Assembly: GCA_020161935.1 (NCBI GenBank)
Contig: JAIUNI010000011.1
Coordinates: 186,001 to 250,000 of the forward strand
Direction of reading: 5' to 3'
Origin: Chloroflexota bacterium
Lineage (GTDB): Bacteria > Chloroflexota > Anaerolineae > Aggregatilineales > Phototrophicaceae
DNA: 64,000 nucleotides
The notes below the pieces were generated by a model that was not told the origin of the DNA, ran no database searches, and was given only the letters and a program-made list of their open reading frames with translations. The position numbers and the translations under genes were made by a program. This document shows, in pieces, positions 42,064-50,361 of the stretch (its first letter is position 1; every line of letters starts with the position of its first letter).

Positions 42064-42978
42064 TTAGATTTGAACGATCTCGCCGTTTTGATACTCGACC
42101 ATCGTCAAACCGGCCTGCTTGCTGCACGTCAACTGCCCCCCGTAAGGGGCGCTAAAGCTGCCGGAGGTCGGCGATACGTCATGGTAATCCCGCCCGACGG
42201 CGACTGTTAGGTAACCGAGGTGGGGACGGCGGTTGTTGGTGGGGTCGAAGGCGACCGCGCCGAGCTGACCGTTTTCATCCGGCAGCAGCACTTCCACCCA
42301 TGCGTGTGAGCCGCCTTCGCCCAGCAGATGACCGGAGACGTAGCGTGCCGGTAAGCCAGCACTGCGGCACAGGACGATCATGACGTGGGAATAATCCTGA
42401 CACAAGCCATGTTCGATCTCGAAGGCTTCGGCGGCGGTCGTTTCGACTGTGGTGAGGCCATCTTTATACTGCATCAAGCCATAGACGAAATCATGAATGC
42501 GGTGGGCAAGGTCATGCGGCGAGGTTGATTCACCTTTTAGCTCGCGGGCGGTGGTGTTGAGTTGGCGGTTGGGCAGGGTGAGTCGTGACGGTTGCAGGTA
42601 ATAGTGGGCTTCGTCGGCGGTGATGCTGGGGTGTGCGTTGGCTTGCAGTTTGTTTTCAAGTTCGAGCGTGATTTCGAACGAGACGCTGTGTTCCGCTGTG
42701 GGGATTTCGACCTCGAACACACGGTTGCCGAAGCTGTCGAAGGCTTGGCGGGTACTGTTGGGTGTCGGGTTGATGATGAGCTGATGGTCGCGGAGTTCTT
42801 GGCTGCCATATTTGTCGGCGGGGATGACGACAAGGCGCTGCTTCAAATCGTGGATTGGGCCGGGGTACTCGTAGTGAAAGCGGTGGTAGAACCGGCAGCG
42901 TACCCGCTTAACATCCTGCCATTGAAGGTTAAGATGGTCGATAAAGTCTGCATGTTGAGAGGTTGGTATTGTCGTCAT
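42064..42978 (-). CDS. Transglutaminase-like protein (first of two)
   Basis: 304 residues from ATG 42978, placed one base after the stop of the partner gene; the longer frame to 43026 would overlap the partner. An N-terminal bacterial transglutaminase-N domain (YRFHYEYPG-type strands, FDSFGNRVFEVEI) is followed by the core with Cys in EHGLCQDYSHVMIVLCRSAGLPARYVSGH, His in GGSHAWVEVLLP and Asp in VAFDPTNN. These proteins act as cysteine proteases or amidases rather than true cross-linkers. Coupled with the next gene. Confidence 0.85.
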   Translation of the reverse strand: MTTIPTSQHADFIDHLNLQWQDVKRVRCRFYHRFHYEYPGPIHDLKQRLVVIPADKYGSQELRDHQLIINPTPNSTRQAFDSFGNRVFEVEIPTAEHSVSFEITLELENKLQANAHPSITADEAHYYLQPSRLTLPNRQLNTTARELKGESTSPHDLAHRIHDFVYGLMQYKDGLTTVETTAAEAFEIEHGLCQDYSHVMIVLCRSAGLPARYVSGHLLGEGGSHAWVEVLLPDENGQLGAVAFDPTNNRRPHLGYLTVAVGRDYHDVSPTSGSFSAPYGGQLTCSKQAGLTMVEYQNGEIVQI

Positions 42979-42979
42979 A

Positions 42980-43822
42980 TTATGATGTGACCTGTAGCGG
43001 CACAGCGCTGAGTGCGAGTTGGTCATCCACCTGATCTGCCCATACTTTAAACGTCGTTAATGTCCCACTGCCGTATAAGGTCGAAAAGGCTACATCAACC
43101 GCGTCGCGCCCCCGTGCGATCAGCACCCGCCCCGTTCGGGGGATGTTGTGCCGCGCGTCGAAAGTGCGCCACTCGCCATCAATATAGACCTCAAACCACG
43201 CATGAAAATCCATCGGCGTGGGGTCAAATGGTACGTTGATGTCCGGCAGGTAGCCACAAACATAGCGTGCCGGAAAATTTAACGCTCTACAAAATGATAC
43301 ACCCAAATGCGCGAAGTCTCGACAAACACCCTGCCGCTGCTGGTAGGCATCCCAACTGCTGGTGCTGGAAATGCTGCCTTTTTGGTACTGAATATGGGTG
43401 TGCAGCCAATCGCACACGGCTTGCACCTGCGCCCACCCCCCGATGACATTTCCGAACAACGACCATGCATCCGGTATGAACAGGTCAGAGGGGCAAAGGC
43501 GGCTGGGCAGGGTATAGGCGATCACCTCATCCGGCAGCATTTCGACCGGTGTTTTGGGTAGGTCGGTTAACTGCGGGTCAGGCGTGGGGGACACATCCGC
43601 CAGCGCGTCGTAAATGAGAGACAGCCTGCCTGCCGGAGCCATCAGCCGCCAGATGGTGTTGCCGAAGCTGTCGGTGTAGTCGTGCAGTGTCAAGTTCGGG
43701 TCAACGATACGTTGTTCTTCGACGAGTTTGTGGTGGTAAATCTGCGGTGGCCGGATCGCCATGAGCATAGGCGTAGGTTGCGCGAGGTCGTAAGCGATGT
43801 GGCAGCCAATCCGTACACGCAT
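42980..43822 (-). CDS. Transglutaminase-like protein (second of two)
   Basis: 280 residues from ATG 43822; an earlier Met at 43855 is possible. N-terminal IGCHIAYDLAQPTPMLMAIRPP is the transglutaminase-N strand. The catalytic triad is Cys in GVCRDFAHLGVSFCRALNFPARYVCGY, His in DFHAWFEVYIDG and Asp in TFDARHN. The two genes have different N-terminal sequences, so the pair is not a recent duplication. A tandem arrangement of two such genes is found in several bacterial phyla. Function unknown. Confidence 0.85.
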   Translation of the reverse strand: MRVRIGCHIAYDLAQPTPMLMAIRPPQIYHHKLVEEQRIVDPNLTLHDYTDSFGNTIWRLMAPAGRLSLIYDALADVSPTPDPQLTDLPKTPVEMLPDEVIAYTLPSRLCPSDLFIPDAWSLFGNVIGGWAQVQAVCDWLHTHIQYQKGSISSTSSWDAYQQRQGVCRDFAHLGVSFCRALNFPARYVCGYLPDINVPFDPTPMDFHAWFEVYIDGEWRTFDARHNIPRTGRVLIARGRDAVDVAFSTLYGSGTLTTFKVWADQVDDQLALSAVPLQVTS

Positions 43823-44047
43823 TAGCAGTGTGTCCTGTTGCTTTGATGAGCGCATTCTAACGGGTTTAGTGGAGCAGCGCAATCAGTCACAACCGCCAAC
43901 GTTCGATACTCGCTTTTCGTACGGGTTGGATGATCGTTGCTCGTTATACAAACCGAATTCTAACCGAAACCCCTAGTTATTAGAGGCACACCACTTCCAA
44001 AAATAAGTTATACTTCCTATAGGAATGTTGCGCGGAGGGGACACTTT

Positions 44048-44611
44048 ATGAGTCCGAATAATGTGGTCACGGCACGGCCTGCGATTTATCAGGCACGCAA
44101 GTGGACAGATCGCCAGTTGGTTGAACAGGGTTTTCAGTATTACCGTCCCATCAAGCGCGTGTCGATGGTGCGCCCGCTGCCGGATGCCGAAGCGCCTAAA
44201 GTGATTAAAACGGCGTGGGATACGATTGTGGCGAAGGCGGGCTATATTATTGCCTACGTCGCTGGTGATACCCTCAAAAAGTCGCTTGATGATTACGACC
44301 CGCGCCCGATTGAACCCAAAATTTTCGCCAAGACCTACAAGCCGTGGGATGACTCACGCTGGAAACCGTCACAAACTGAGCAGCATCTGATGCTTTTAGG
44401 CTGCCGCCCGTACTACAAAGTGGCAGGCGTTTGGGCGAAGAAGCTCAAGCAGGACACGTTTGTACAAAGTATCGAAAGTTCGAAGCCGGTGATCGCGCCT
44501 GCTGGTGCGTGGTTGTGCGTCGGGACGGAAGGCGAACCGTGGAGCGTGAGTGACGACTGGTTCCACACGCGCTATTTGATGCCGGGGAGTACCGTCGGCG
44601 GCGTGCGCTAA
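44048..44611 (+). CDS. Hypothetical protein, possible PGDYG-type domain
   Basis: 187 residues, cytoplasmic, basic, no TM. Rich in Trp and Tyr. Motifs I see: RPAIYQARKWTDRQLVEQGFQYY, VAKAGYIIAYVAGD, KPVIAPAGAWLCVGTEGEPWSVSDDWFHTRYLM. The last part resembles small PGDYG-domain proteins, but the match is by eye. Upstream ggaggg at 44034-44039 is a good ribosome site. Standing alone; a terminator follows. Confidence 0.55.
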   Translation: MSPNNVVTARPAIYQARKWTDRQLVEQGFQYYRPIKRVSMVRPLPDAEAPKVIKTAWDTIVAKAGYIIAYVAGDTLKKSLDDYDPRPIEPKIFAKTYKPWDDSRWKPSQTEQHLMLLGCRPYYKVAGVWAKKLKQDTFVQSIESSKPVIAPAGAWLCVGTEGEPWSVSDDWFHTRYLMPGSTVGGVR

Positions 44612-44639
44612 CCGCTTGCTGCGTTAAGTCTATGATGCT

Positions 44640-44665
44640 AAAAGCCGCCGTGACTGGCGGTTTTT
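44640..44665 (+). terminator. Intrinsic terminator
   Basis: aaaagccgcc, gtgact, ggcggttttt: a 10-bp stem with one G-U, ending in five T. Confidence 0.85.
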
Positions 44666-44800
44666 GATTCCCATTCGCCATCCACGTTGGCTCTGTGAAA
44701 ACTTTCCTTATATGTTGTGACCCTTTTTGACGTTTTATTTTGCGATTATAATGCCGCATGGCACAGCCGCTGGCAATCCTGCCCACCATCGGAGCCACGT

Positions 44801-46153
44801 ATGAATAACAACCGCACCCTAACTGCCTTCGGGGTCATGTGGTTTGGTCAGACGATTTCGCTGATCGGCACTAGCATGAGCCACTTTGCCATGATGATCT
44901 GGGTATGGAACGAAACCGGCAAGGCAACTTCGACTGTTCTCACCGGCGTGGCGGGGATCGTCCCCTCGCTGATCGTCGGTTTGGTGGCGGGTGTCCTCAT
45001 CGACCGCTGGGATCGCAAGCGGGTGATGATCGCCAGCGATTTGGCGGCAGGCTTTTCGACCATCCTCATTTTCCTGCTGTATTCCAGCGGACAGCTCGAA
45101 GTTTGGCATCTCTATATCACGTCCGCCATCGCCGGAGCCGCCGGAACGTTCCAATACCTCGCCTATTCCGCCAGCATCACGCTGATGATCCCCAAAGCTC
45201 AATACGCCCGTGCCAGCGGCCTGCTGTCGCTTTCCAGTTACGGTGCGAAGATCGGCGCGCCGTTGATCGCGGGTATCCTGATTACGCGCATCGGCATCTC
45301 CGGCCTGCTGCTGATCGATGTGGTCACGTTCCTATTCGCGGTCGGTTCGCTGACGCTGATTGCCGTCCCGAACCCGACGACCACGCCCGAAGCGGCGGCC
45401 AATCGAGGTTCGTTCTTACAAGAGGCGACCTTCGGCTTCCGGTTTATTCTCAGCCGCGCCGGTTTACTGGGTCTGATGCTCATCCACTTCGCCTTCTCCA
45501 CCGCCGAGTCGCTTGGCTACCCGCTGATTACGCCGATGATTTTGGCGCGGACGGGCAGCAACGAGGTGATTTTAGGGACGGTGCAGTCGGTGTTGGGCGT
45601 GGGTGGTGTCGTAGGGGCGCTGCTGCTGACGGCGTGGGGTGGGCCAAAGCGCAAGGTCTACGGTGTATTGGTGGGTGTGGCGCTGACAGGGTTATTTGGG
45701 GATGCCCTGATGGGTATCGGGCAAACGCTGGCGGTGTGGCTGATCGCCGCTTTCGGCCTCGAAGTGTTTATCCCGCTCTTTTTCGGTGCGTCTCAGGCCA
45801 TCTGGCAGTCGAAGATTCCGCCGGAGTTTCAAGGGCGGGTATTCGCCGCGCGGAACTTGATGGTCGATCTCTCGCAGCCCGTTCCTATGATCTTCGCGGG
45901 TGTGCTGTCCGACCGCGTGCTTGAACCCGCGCTGATGCCGGGTGGCAGCCTCGTGCCGATCTTGGGCGGCCTCGTCGGGACAGGGCCGGGGGCGGGCATG
46001 GGTTTGCTGCTGGTGATCGCGGGTGTGTTTAGCGCCGCCGCCGGTCTCGCGGGGTTTGCGTTCGCCGCCGTGCGCGAGGTTGAAACGCGGCTGCCAGACT
46101 TCCAAGAACCCAAACCCGCCGAAGCCACACAAGCGGAACAAACAGCGACCTAA
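44801..46153 (+). CDS. Major facilitator superfamily transporter
   Basis: 450 residues from ATG 44801 (ggag 6 bases upstream; the earlier frame adds 28 unlikely residues). Twelve hydrophobic segments can be counted, and a loop after TM2 carries LIDRWDRKRVMI, the A-like motif DRxxRRxxM of MFS proteins. The family resembles the ENTS/macrolide-efflux-like (DUF894-type) group. Probably a drug or metabolite exporter. Its end overlaps the stop of the convergent dehydratase by 4 bases. Confidence 0.88.
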   Translation: MNNNRTLTAFGVMWFGQTISLIGTSMSHFAMMIWVWNETGKATSTVLTGVAGIVPSLIVGLVAGVLIDRWDRKRVMIASDLAAGFSTILIFLLYSSGQLEVWHLYITSAIAGAAGTFQYLAYSASITLMIPKAQYARASGLLSLSSYGAKIGAPLIAGILITRIGISGLLLIDVVTFLFAVGSLTLIAVPNPTTTPEAAANRGSFLQEATFGFRFILSRAGLLGLMLIHFAFSTAESLGYPLITPMILARTGSNEVILGTVQSVLGVGGVVGALLLTAWGGPKRKVYGVLVGVALTGLFGDALMGIGQTLAVWLIAAFGLEVFIPLFFGASQAIWQSKIPPEFQGRVFAARNLMVDLSQPVPMIFAGVLSDRVLEPALMPGGSLVPILGGLVGTGPGAGMGLLLVIAGVFSAAAGLAGFAFAAVREVETRLPDFQEPKPAEATQAEQTAT

Positions 46154-47103
46154 AGAATCGCCTTCAACCGTTCGCGGTCGATGTTGCCGCCGGATAGCAC
46201 ACAGATGACCGTGCTGCCCGCCGGAACCCCCACCTTGCCGTGCAGCAGCGCCGCAAAACCCGCCGCGCCCGATGGCTCCACGAACAACTTGCTCCGCTCC
46301 ATAATCAGCAGCATCGCGTCTTTAATCTCGTCGTCAGTCACCAGTACGATGTCGTCCACATATGCCTCGACGTGTTCCAGCGTGTGCTTCCCGGCGAACG
46401 GTGCGGCGAGGCCGTCGGCAATCGTGCTCAAATATTCGGCTGCCACCGGCTTATGCTGCTGGACGCTCGTCAGCATCTTAACTGCGCCCGTTGGCTCAAC
46501 CCCGATCACTTTGGCCTTCGGGTAGTGCAGTTTAATGGCGGTCGATACCCCTGCGATCAACCCACCGCCGCCCACAGGTACGAGTACATAATCCGGCTCT
46601 GGCCCATCTTCCACCAGTTCCATCCCCAGCGTTCCCGTTCCCGCCACCACCATCGGGTCGTCAAAGGGATGCACGAAGGTCAGCCCCTCGGTTTCCACCA
46701 GTTCCATCGCTTTGGGCATCAGGTCTTTGCCTGCGCCGTGCAGCAGCGCCGTTGCCCCGTAGCCGCGTGTGGCGGCGACTTTGGCCTTCACTGCTGCTTC
46801 TGGCATCACAATCGTGGCCTTCACACCCAACTGTGCAGCGGCATACGCCAGCCCCGCCGCGAAGTTCCCCGCCGACATCGACACCACACCGTTGGCTTTT
46901 TCGGCGGCGCTCAGGCTGTTCAGCTTGTTCATCGCCCCGCGCGGTTTATAGGAGCCGGTCTTTTGCAGCAGTTCGGCTTTGAACAGCAGCTTCACACCCA
47001 GCATCTCGCCGAGGACGGTGGCGGTCACCAGCGGCGTACGGTGCAGCTTGCCCGCGATCACCTGCCGCGCCTGTTGAATGTCGTCGAGTGTGATGAGTGT
47101 CAT
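46150..47103 (-). CDS. Threonine ammonia-lyase/serine dehydratase-like PLP enzyme (short form)
   Basis: 317 residues. KTGSYKPRGAMNKL contains Lys53, the PLP lysine of fold-type II dehydratases. SAGNFAAGLAYAA contacts the cofactor, and the Gly-rich loop PVGGGGLIAG follows. VLSGGNIDRE near the C-terminus is the last signature. The catabolic or hydroxy-amino-acid lyase short form, without the C-terminal ACT-like regulatory domain of IlvA. The natural substrate could be threonine or serine, or a related threo-3-hydroxy amino acid. Confidence 0.85.
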   Translation of the reverse strand: MTLITLDDIQQARQVIAGKLHRTPLVTATVLGEMLGVKLLFKAELLQKTGSYKPRGAMNKLNSLSAAEKANGVVSMSAGNFAAGLAYAAAQLGVKATIVMPEAAVKAKVAATRGYGATALLHGAGKDLMPKAMELVETEGLTFVHPFDDPMVVAGTGTLGMELVEDGPEPDYVLVPVGGGGLIAGVSTAIKLHYPKAKVIGVEPTGAVKMLTSVQQHKPVAAEYLSTIADGLAAPFAGKHTLEHVEAYVDDIVLVTDDEIKDAMLLIMERSKLFVEPSGAAGFAALLHGKVGVPAGSTVICVLSGGNIDRERLKAIL

Positions 47104-47167
47104 GTGGGTTTATCTCTGGTAAGGATGAGGTTTGAATAACGTTTAAATAGTAACAATTAGACCTGTC

Positions 47168-47216
47168 GCGCCGCATGAGGCTAAAGCGCTCATGCTAACC
47201 ATAACCATCGGACAAG
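47168..47216 (+). repeat. Dispersed repeat shared with the interior of the 41-kb element
   Basis: gcgccgcatgaggctaaagc is identical to the minus strand at 41294-41313 and cggacaag recurs at the other end. Confidence 0.65.
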
Positions 47217-47255
47217 TCCAGCCAACTCCATGCTGTTTACTCTAGCCCATATTTC

Positions 47256-47368
47256 TGCTCTCTGTGCCTTTGAGCCATTGAGCCTTTGTGTTAAAAACTT
47301 TGCGTGCCTTGCGTCTTAGCGCCTTTGCGTTGAATCTCTGCGTTCTCCGCGTCTCTGCGGTTAAAATC
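47256..47368 (-). repeat. accgcagagacg-type repeat cluster
   Basis: On the minus strand it starts directly at the stop of the PHP-AlbA gene and reads aaccgcagagacgcggagaa, then aacgcaaaggcgctaagacg, then aacacaaaggctcaatggct. Several units joined. Confidence 0.8.
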
Positions 47369-49168
47369 TTACTCGGCTTCTTCCGGCACGAGGAACACCT
47401 GCCACGCGCCCTGCATCGCGCTGTCGGTCACGCCGTAGTACACGCGCATCTCGCCATCCACGCGCTGCACAAGGTCGTAGCGGGTCTCGCCATTCTTCAC
47501 GTAGCGCTGCCACAAACCAATGTCGCCGTACCACGTAATCTTTTCCGTGCGCGGTTTGTTGCCCTCGTGCTGCTTAATGGCGTAGTGCCACAGCCGCCGC
47601 GCCGACGACCGGGTGACGTTCTGTACGATGTTGCCATTCCGCAGGTCGCGCATGGCGTAATAATGCTCCTCGCCACGCTGCTCCGCCCCGATGATTTCGA
47701 CACCCCCCGTAGGCGGTGGAATACTCGCGGGAGATAGCTCAACCGGGGTAGGTTCTGCCACGACTGGCGCGAAGCGTTTGGCCTTCGGGCGCGGTGGCTC
47801 GGTCGGCAGGCTGGGTTTCGGTTCGGGTACACTAACTTCAACTGGCGGCTTGATGCCTTGCCCCTGTCGCACGAGGTTCACGATCTCGTCACGGATGGCG
47901 AGCGAGGTATCGGCCTCGTCGCGCACGTAAATCTTGTTGTCCTCAATCGCATATGGGCGGTCATTCCCGGACGGCACTTGAATGCGAATGATCGGTTTGC
48001 CCTGCGTTTCGGCCACGTCGATCTCGATATTCAGCGGCGGCGTAATCAGGCGGCTGATCTCCTGTTGCAGCGTGTCCACCCCATCCTGCGGGCGTTCAAT
48101 GCCGTTCGGTGGTCGCTTCGGGTCGGCGTTCAGTCCAATGTACACCGTGCCGCCGTTGGTGTTGGCGAACGCGCACACATCGGTAATGATGCCGTACAAG
48201 CGCCCACCGGTTTTGGTCATGCTTTCGTGGAAAGACTGCACGAGTGTCGCGCCTTCTTCCCGCGCCGCCTGAATATAATCCAGCGGTTGGCGGCTGGGGT
48301 TGTAGGGGCGCGTGCGCGAAAAGTCCGTGCCTTTGAACATTTCCAGCAGCGCCTCGAAGGTACGTTCTGGCAGCAGCACTTCGGTCACGCGGTCGCCCAC
48401 GCCGAGGTTGGCGTTCTTCGCGTTTTTATCCGCGTTCGGCGCGGCGTTCAGGCGGTGCGCGTCCGAACCCTGAATGCAGCGCATCCGGCGGTCGTAACCC
48501 GCTTTCGTGCCGTTGAAGAAACGCTCGGTGCTGTTGCGGTCCTGCCGACCGAGGTCGGTGACTTCCAGCGCGTGTAGGTACTCGTCCTGCGTATAGGCAA
48601 TCCGCGTCTGCCCGCCGAAGTCGAAGCCGCGCATGGCGACCCCGTGGCTGCTGTTGACGTGTGCCGCGATGCAGATGCCGCCCGCCTCGTTGATCGTTTC
48701 ATAGGCCGTCAGCACATCGGCAGACGCGCCCACTTCCGAGTTGCCTTCGTCCAGCACATGCGGCGGCACGTTCAAACTCAGCAGCAGATGCTCAGTCATC
48801 CGCAGCGGGGTTGCTGGCGAAAAGATGCCCAGAATGTGGAAGCCGAAGGTCGCGGTAAATTCGAACCCCGGCAGCACGAGGATTTTATCCAGCAGCCGAC
48901 GGTATTCCGCCAGCCGTTTGAGTTCGTCCGGTTGGGCGCGGCCTAAACCTTCGAGGTAATTCAGTTGTTCAATGTCGCGCATCATGCGGCTGTAACCCGC
49001 GAGCGAGTTATGGTCGGTGAAGGCGATAATATCTAAACCCCGAAATTCGGCTTTCCGCAGAATATCGAGGTAGGTTGTGTTGGGTTCTTGGTAGTCGGCA
49101 GACGCAGGGGTGTGCAGATGGAGATCCATCCGGTACCACTGGTTGCGCGACTTTTTACGAGAAGACAT
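47369..49168 (-). CDS. PHP-domain protein fused to an AlbA/Schlafen-like domain
   Basis: 599 residues. N-terminal PHP phosphoesterase: MDLHLHTPASADY with His17 and His19, then AFTDHNSLAGY with Asp52 and His53, plus GVIAAHVNSSHG-like and QGSDAHRL segments that complete the metal site. An AlbA_2 (Schlafen-like) region follows at about 305-430 (LVQSFHESMTKTGGRLYGIITDVCAFANTNGGTVYIGL; KIYVRDEADTSLAIRDEIVNLV). A Pro-rich linker and a C-terminal part with Tyr/Arg-rich segments end it. Possibly a nucleic-acid-processing enzyme or a nucleotide-dependent regulator. Cytoplasmic. Confidence 0.75.
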   Translation of the reverse strand: MSSRKKSRNQWYRMDLHLHTPASADYQEPNTTYLDILRKAEFRGLDIIAFTDHNSLAGYSRMMRDIEQLNYLEGLGRAQPDELKRLAEYRRLLDKILVLPGFEFTATFGFHILGIFSPATPLRMTEHLLLSLNVPPHVLDEGNSEVGASADVLTAYETINEAGGICIAAHVNSSHGVAMRGFDFGGQTRIAYTQDEYLHALEVTDLGRQDRNSTERFFNGTKAGYDRRMRCIQGSDAHRLNAAPNADKNAKNANLGVGDRVTEVLLPERTFEALLEMFKGTDFSRTRPYNPSRQPLDYIQAAREEGATLVQSFHESMTKTGGRLYGIITDVCAFANTNGGTVYIGLNADPKRPPNGIERPQDGVDTLQQEISRLITPPLNIEIDVAETQGKPIIRIQVPSGNDRPYAIEDNKIYVRDEADTSLAIRDEIVNLVRQGQGIKPPVEVSVPEPKPSLPTEPPRPKAKRFAPVVAEPTPVELSPASIPPPTGGVEIIGAEQRGEEHYYAMRDLRNGNIVQNVTRSSARRLWHYAIKQHEGNKPRTEKITWYGDIGLWQRYVKNGETRYDLVQRVDGEMRVYYGVTDSAMQGAWQVFLVPEEAE

Positions 49169-49195
49169 TTCTGTTTTGATTTCTGATTTCGTTTC
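49169..49195 (+). repeat. Heptamer array upstream of the PHP-AlbA gene
   Basis: Units near tttctgt, tttgatt, tctgatt, tcgtttc: a degenerate array in the leader of a minus-strand gene. Confidence 0.5.
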
Positions 49196-49217
49196 TAGAC
49201 GCTCATAATATAGCGCA

Positions 49218-50192
49218 TTACTTCATAATGGGCATCAGGTACTGGATGTACTCATCCAGCCCGTCGGGATCGCCCTTCGAGGGCAGCAGGACTACCGAGT
49301 TCGCACCCGCTTCGCCCAGACGGTGCAGGGTGCTGGCGGCTTGCTCCGGCGTGCCGGATACCGAAATTTCGTCCAGCCACGCCTCCGGTAGTTTGCCCGC
49401 CGCTTCTTCCGCGCCGTAGCGTTCGAGCAGGGCTGCCGCCTCGTCCGCGATGCCCAGCGGTTCGAGGTGCGGCCGCGCCCAACTCAACGTTTCGCTGAGT
49501 ACGCCGCGTATCCGCTTGCGTGCGGCTGCGCCGTCGGGGTTGACTTTCGCGTGGGCGAACACGATCAGGTCATTTTCGACCCGACCACTGTCCTCCATCC
49601 CTGCCTTAATCAGTTCCCGCGCCCATTTTACATAAGCGGGGGAGGCCATTTCGGTGAGGATTGTGCCGTCACCCGCGCGTCCCGCCAGCCGCATCGACTT
49701 TTCGCGGATCGCGCCGATATACAGCGGCGGTGCTTGCTCCGGCACGAGTTCCAGCTTCACCTTGTCGAAGTGAACATGGTCGCCGTTCATCGTTACCGTT
49801 TCACCGTTGAGCAGGCCGCGAATGGCGGTTACGGTTTCTTCGAGGGCTTTCATGGTGGATTTGGGCGCAGCGCCGATCTGCCGCAGCCAGCCGTCCACCC
49901 CATGCCCGAACCCCGGCTTAAAGCGTCCGGGATAGAGCTGCCCCAAAAACGCCAGTTCCATCGCCGAAAACAACGGGTTACGCGCGGTCGCCGGCATTAA
50001 CCCGATGCCGACCTTGATGCGTTCGGTGGTTGCCAGCACAGTCGCGGCGGAGGTCAGCGCCCCTGCCCAAAAGCTGTCTTCCCACAACCACAGTTCGTCA
50101 AATCCGGCGGCTTCTGCCTTCCGCGCAAACGGAACGAGCGACTCCGGTGCGAAGGCCGGATGGAAAATAATCCCTATAGATGGTTTTGTCAT
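49218..50192 (-). CDS. LLM-class flavin/F420-dependent oxidoreductase
   Basis: 324 residues from ATG 50192; the frame continues to 50216 with a less likely start. A luciferase-like TIM barrel: FARKAEAAGFDELWLWED near the start, then KVGIGLMPATARNPLFSAMELAFLGQLYPGRFKPGFGHGVDGWLRQ, the F420-binding-type region. LYIGAIREKSMRLAGRAGDGTIL and SGTPEQAASTLHRL finish it. Such proteins reduce or oxidise unknown substrates with F420H2 or FMNH2. Placed next to, but not overlapping, the epimerase gene. Confidence 0.9.
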   Translation of the reverse strand: MTKPSIGIIFHPAFAPESLVPFARKAEAAGFDELWLWEDSFWAGALTSAATVLATTERIKVGIGLMPATARNPLFSAMELAFLGQLYPGRFKPGFGHGVDGWLRQIGAAPKSTMKALEETVTAIRGLLNGETVTMNGDHVHFDKVKLELVPEQAPPLYIGAIREKSMRLAGRAGDGTILTEMASPAYVKWARELIKAGMEDSGRVENDLIVFAHAKVNPDGAAARKRIRGVLSETLSWARPHLEPLGIADEAAALLERYGAEEAAGKLPEAWLDEISVSGTPEQAASTLHRLGEAGANSVVLLPSKGDPDGLDEYIQYLMPIMK

Positions 50193-50235
50193 AAAAGGCT
50201 TCCAAAAGAATGTCACTATTGTGAGGATAATTTGA

Positions 50236-50270
50236 TGGGGGGACGACCTAACAGGTCGCCCCTACTTGGG
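50236..50270. repeat. Short gggcg-type palindrome
   Basis: ggggacgacctaacaggtcgcccc: an 11-bp palindrome with one mismatch in the loop region. Similar gtaggg(g)cg termini occur in the elements at 36256 and 41173. Confidence 0.45.
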
Positions 50271-50287
50271 AATCTCTTTTATCTTGG

Positions 50288-50361
50288 CGCACTTGGCGAT
50301 TCGTATTCTTTGCTTCCTTGCGCCTTTGCGTTTTGTTATAACCGCTTTTCTCTGCGGCTAA
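50288..50361 (-). repeat. accgcagag-type repeat directly after a stop codon
   Basis: On the minus strand the gene stop (TAG) is followed by ccgcagagaaaagcggtt, then aacgcaaaggcgcaaggaag. Confidence 0.65.

Noticed and set aside
44905..45924. Open frame of 339 codons within the MFS gene
   Set aside because: Arg/His-rich alternate-frame translation of a clear transporter; not a gene.
46240..47139. Open frame of 299 codons antisense to the threonine dehydratase-like gene
   Set aside because: Shadow frame rich in His, Arg and Gln.
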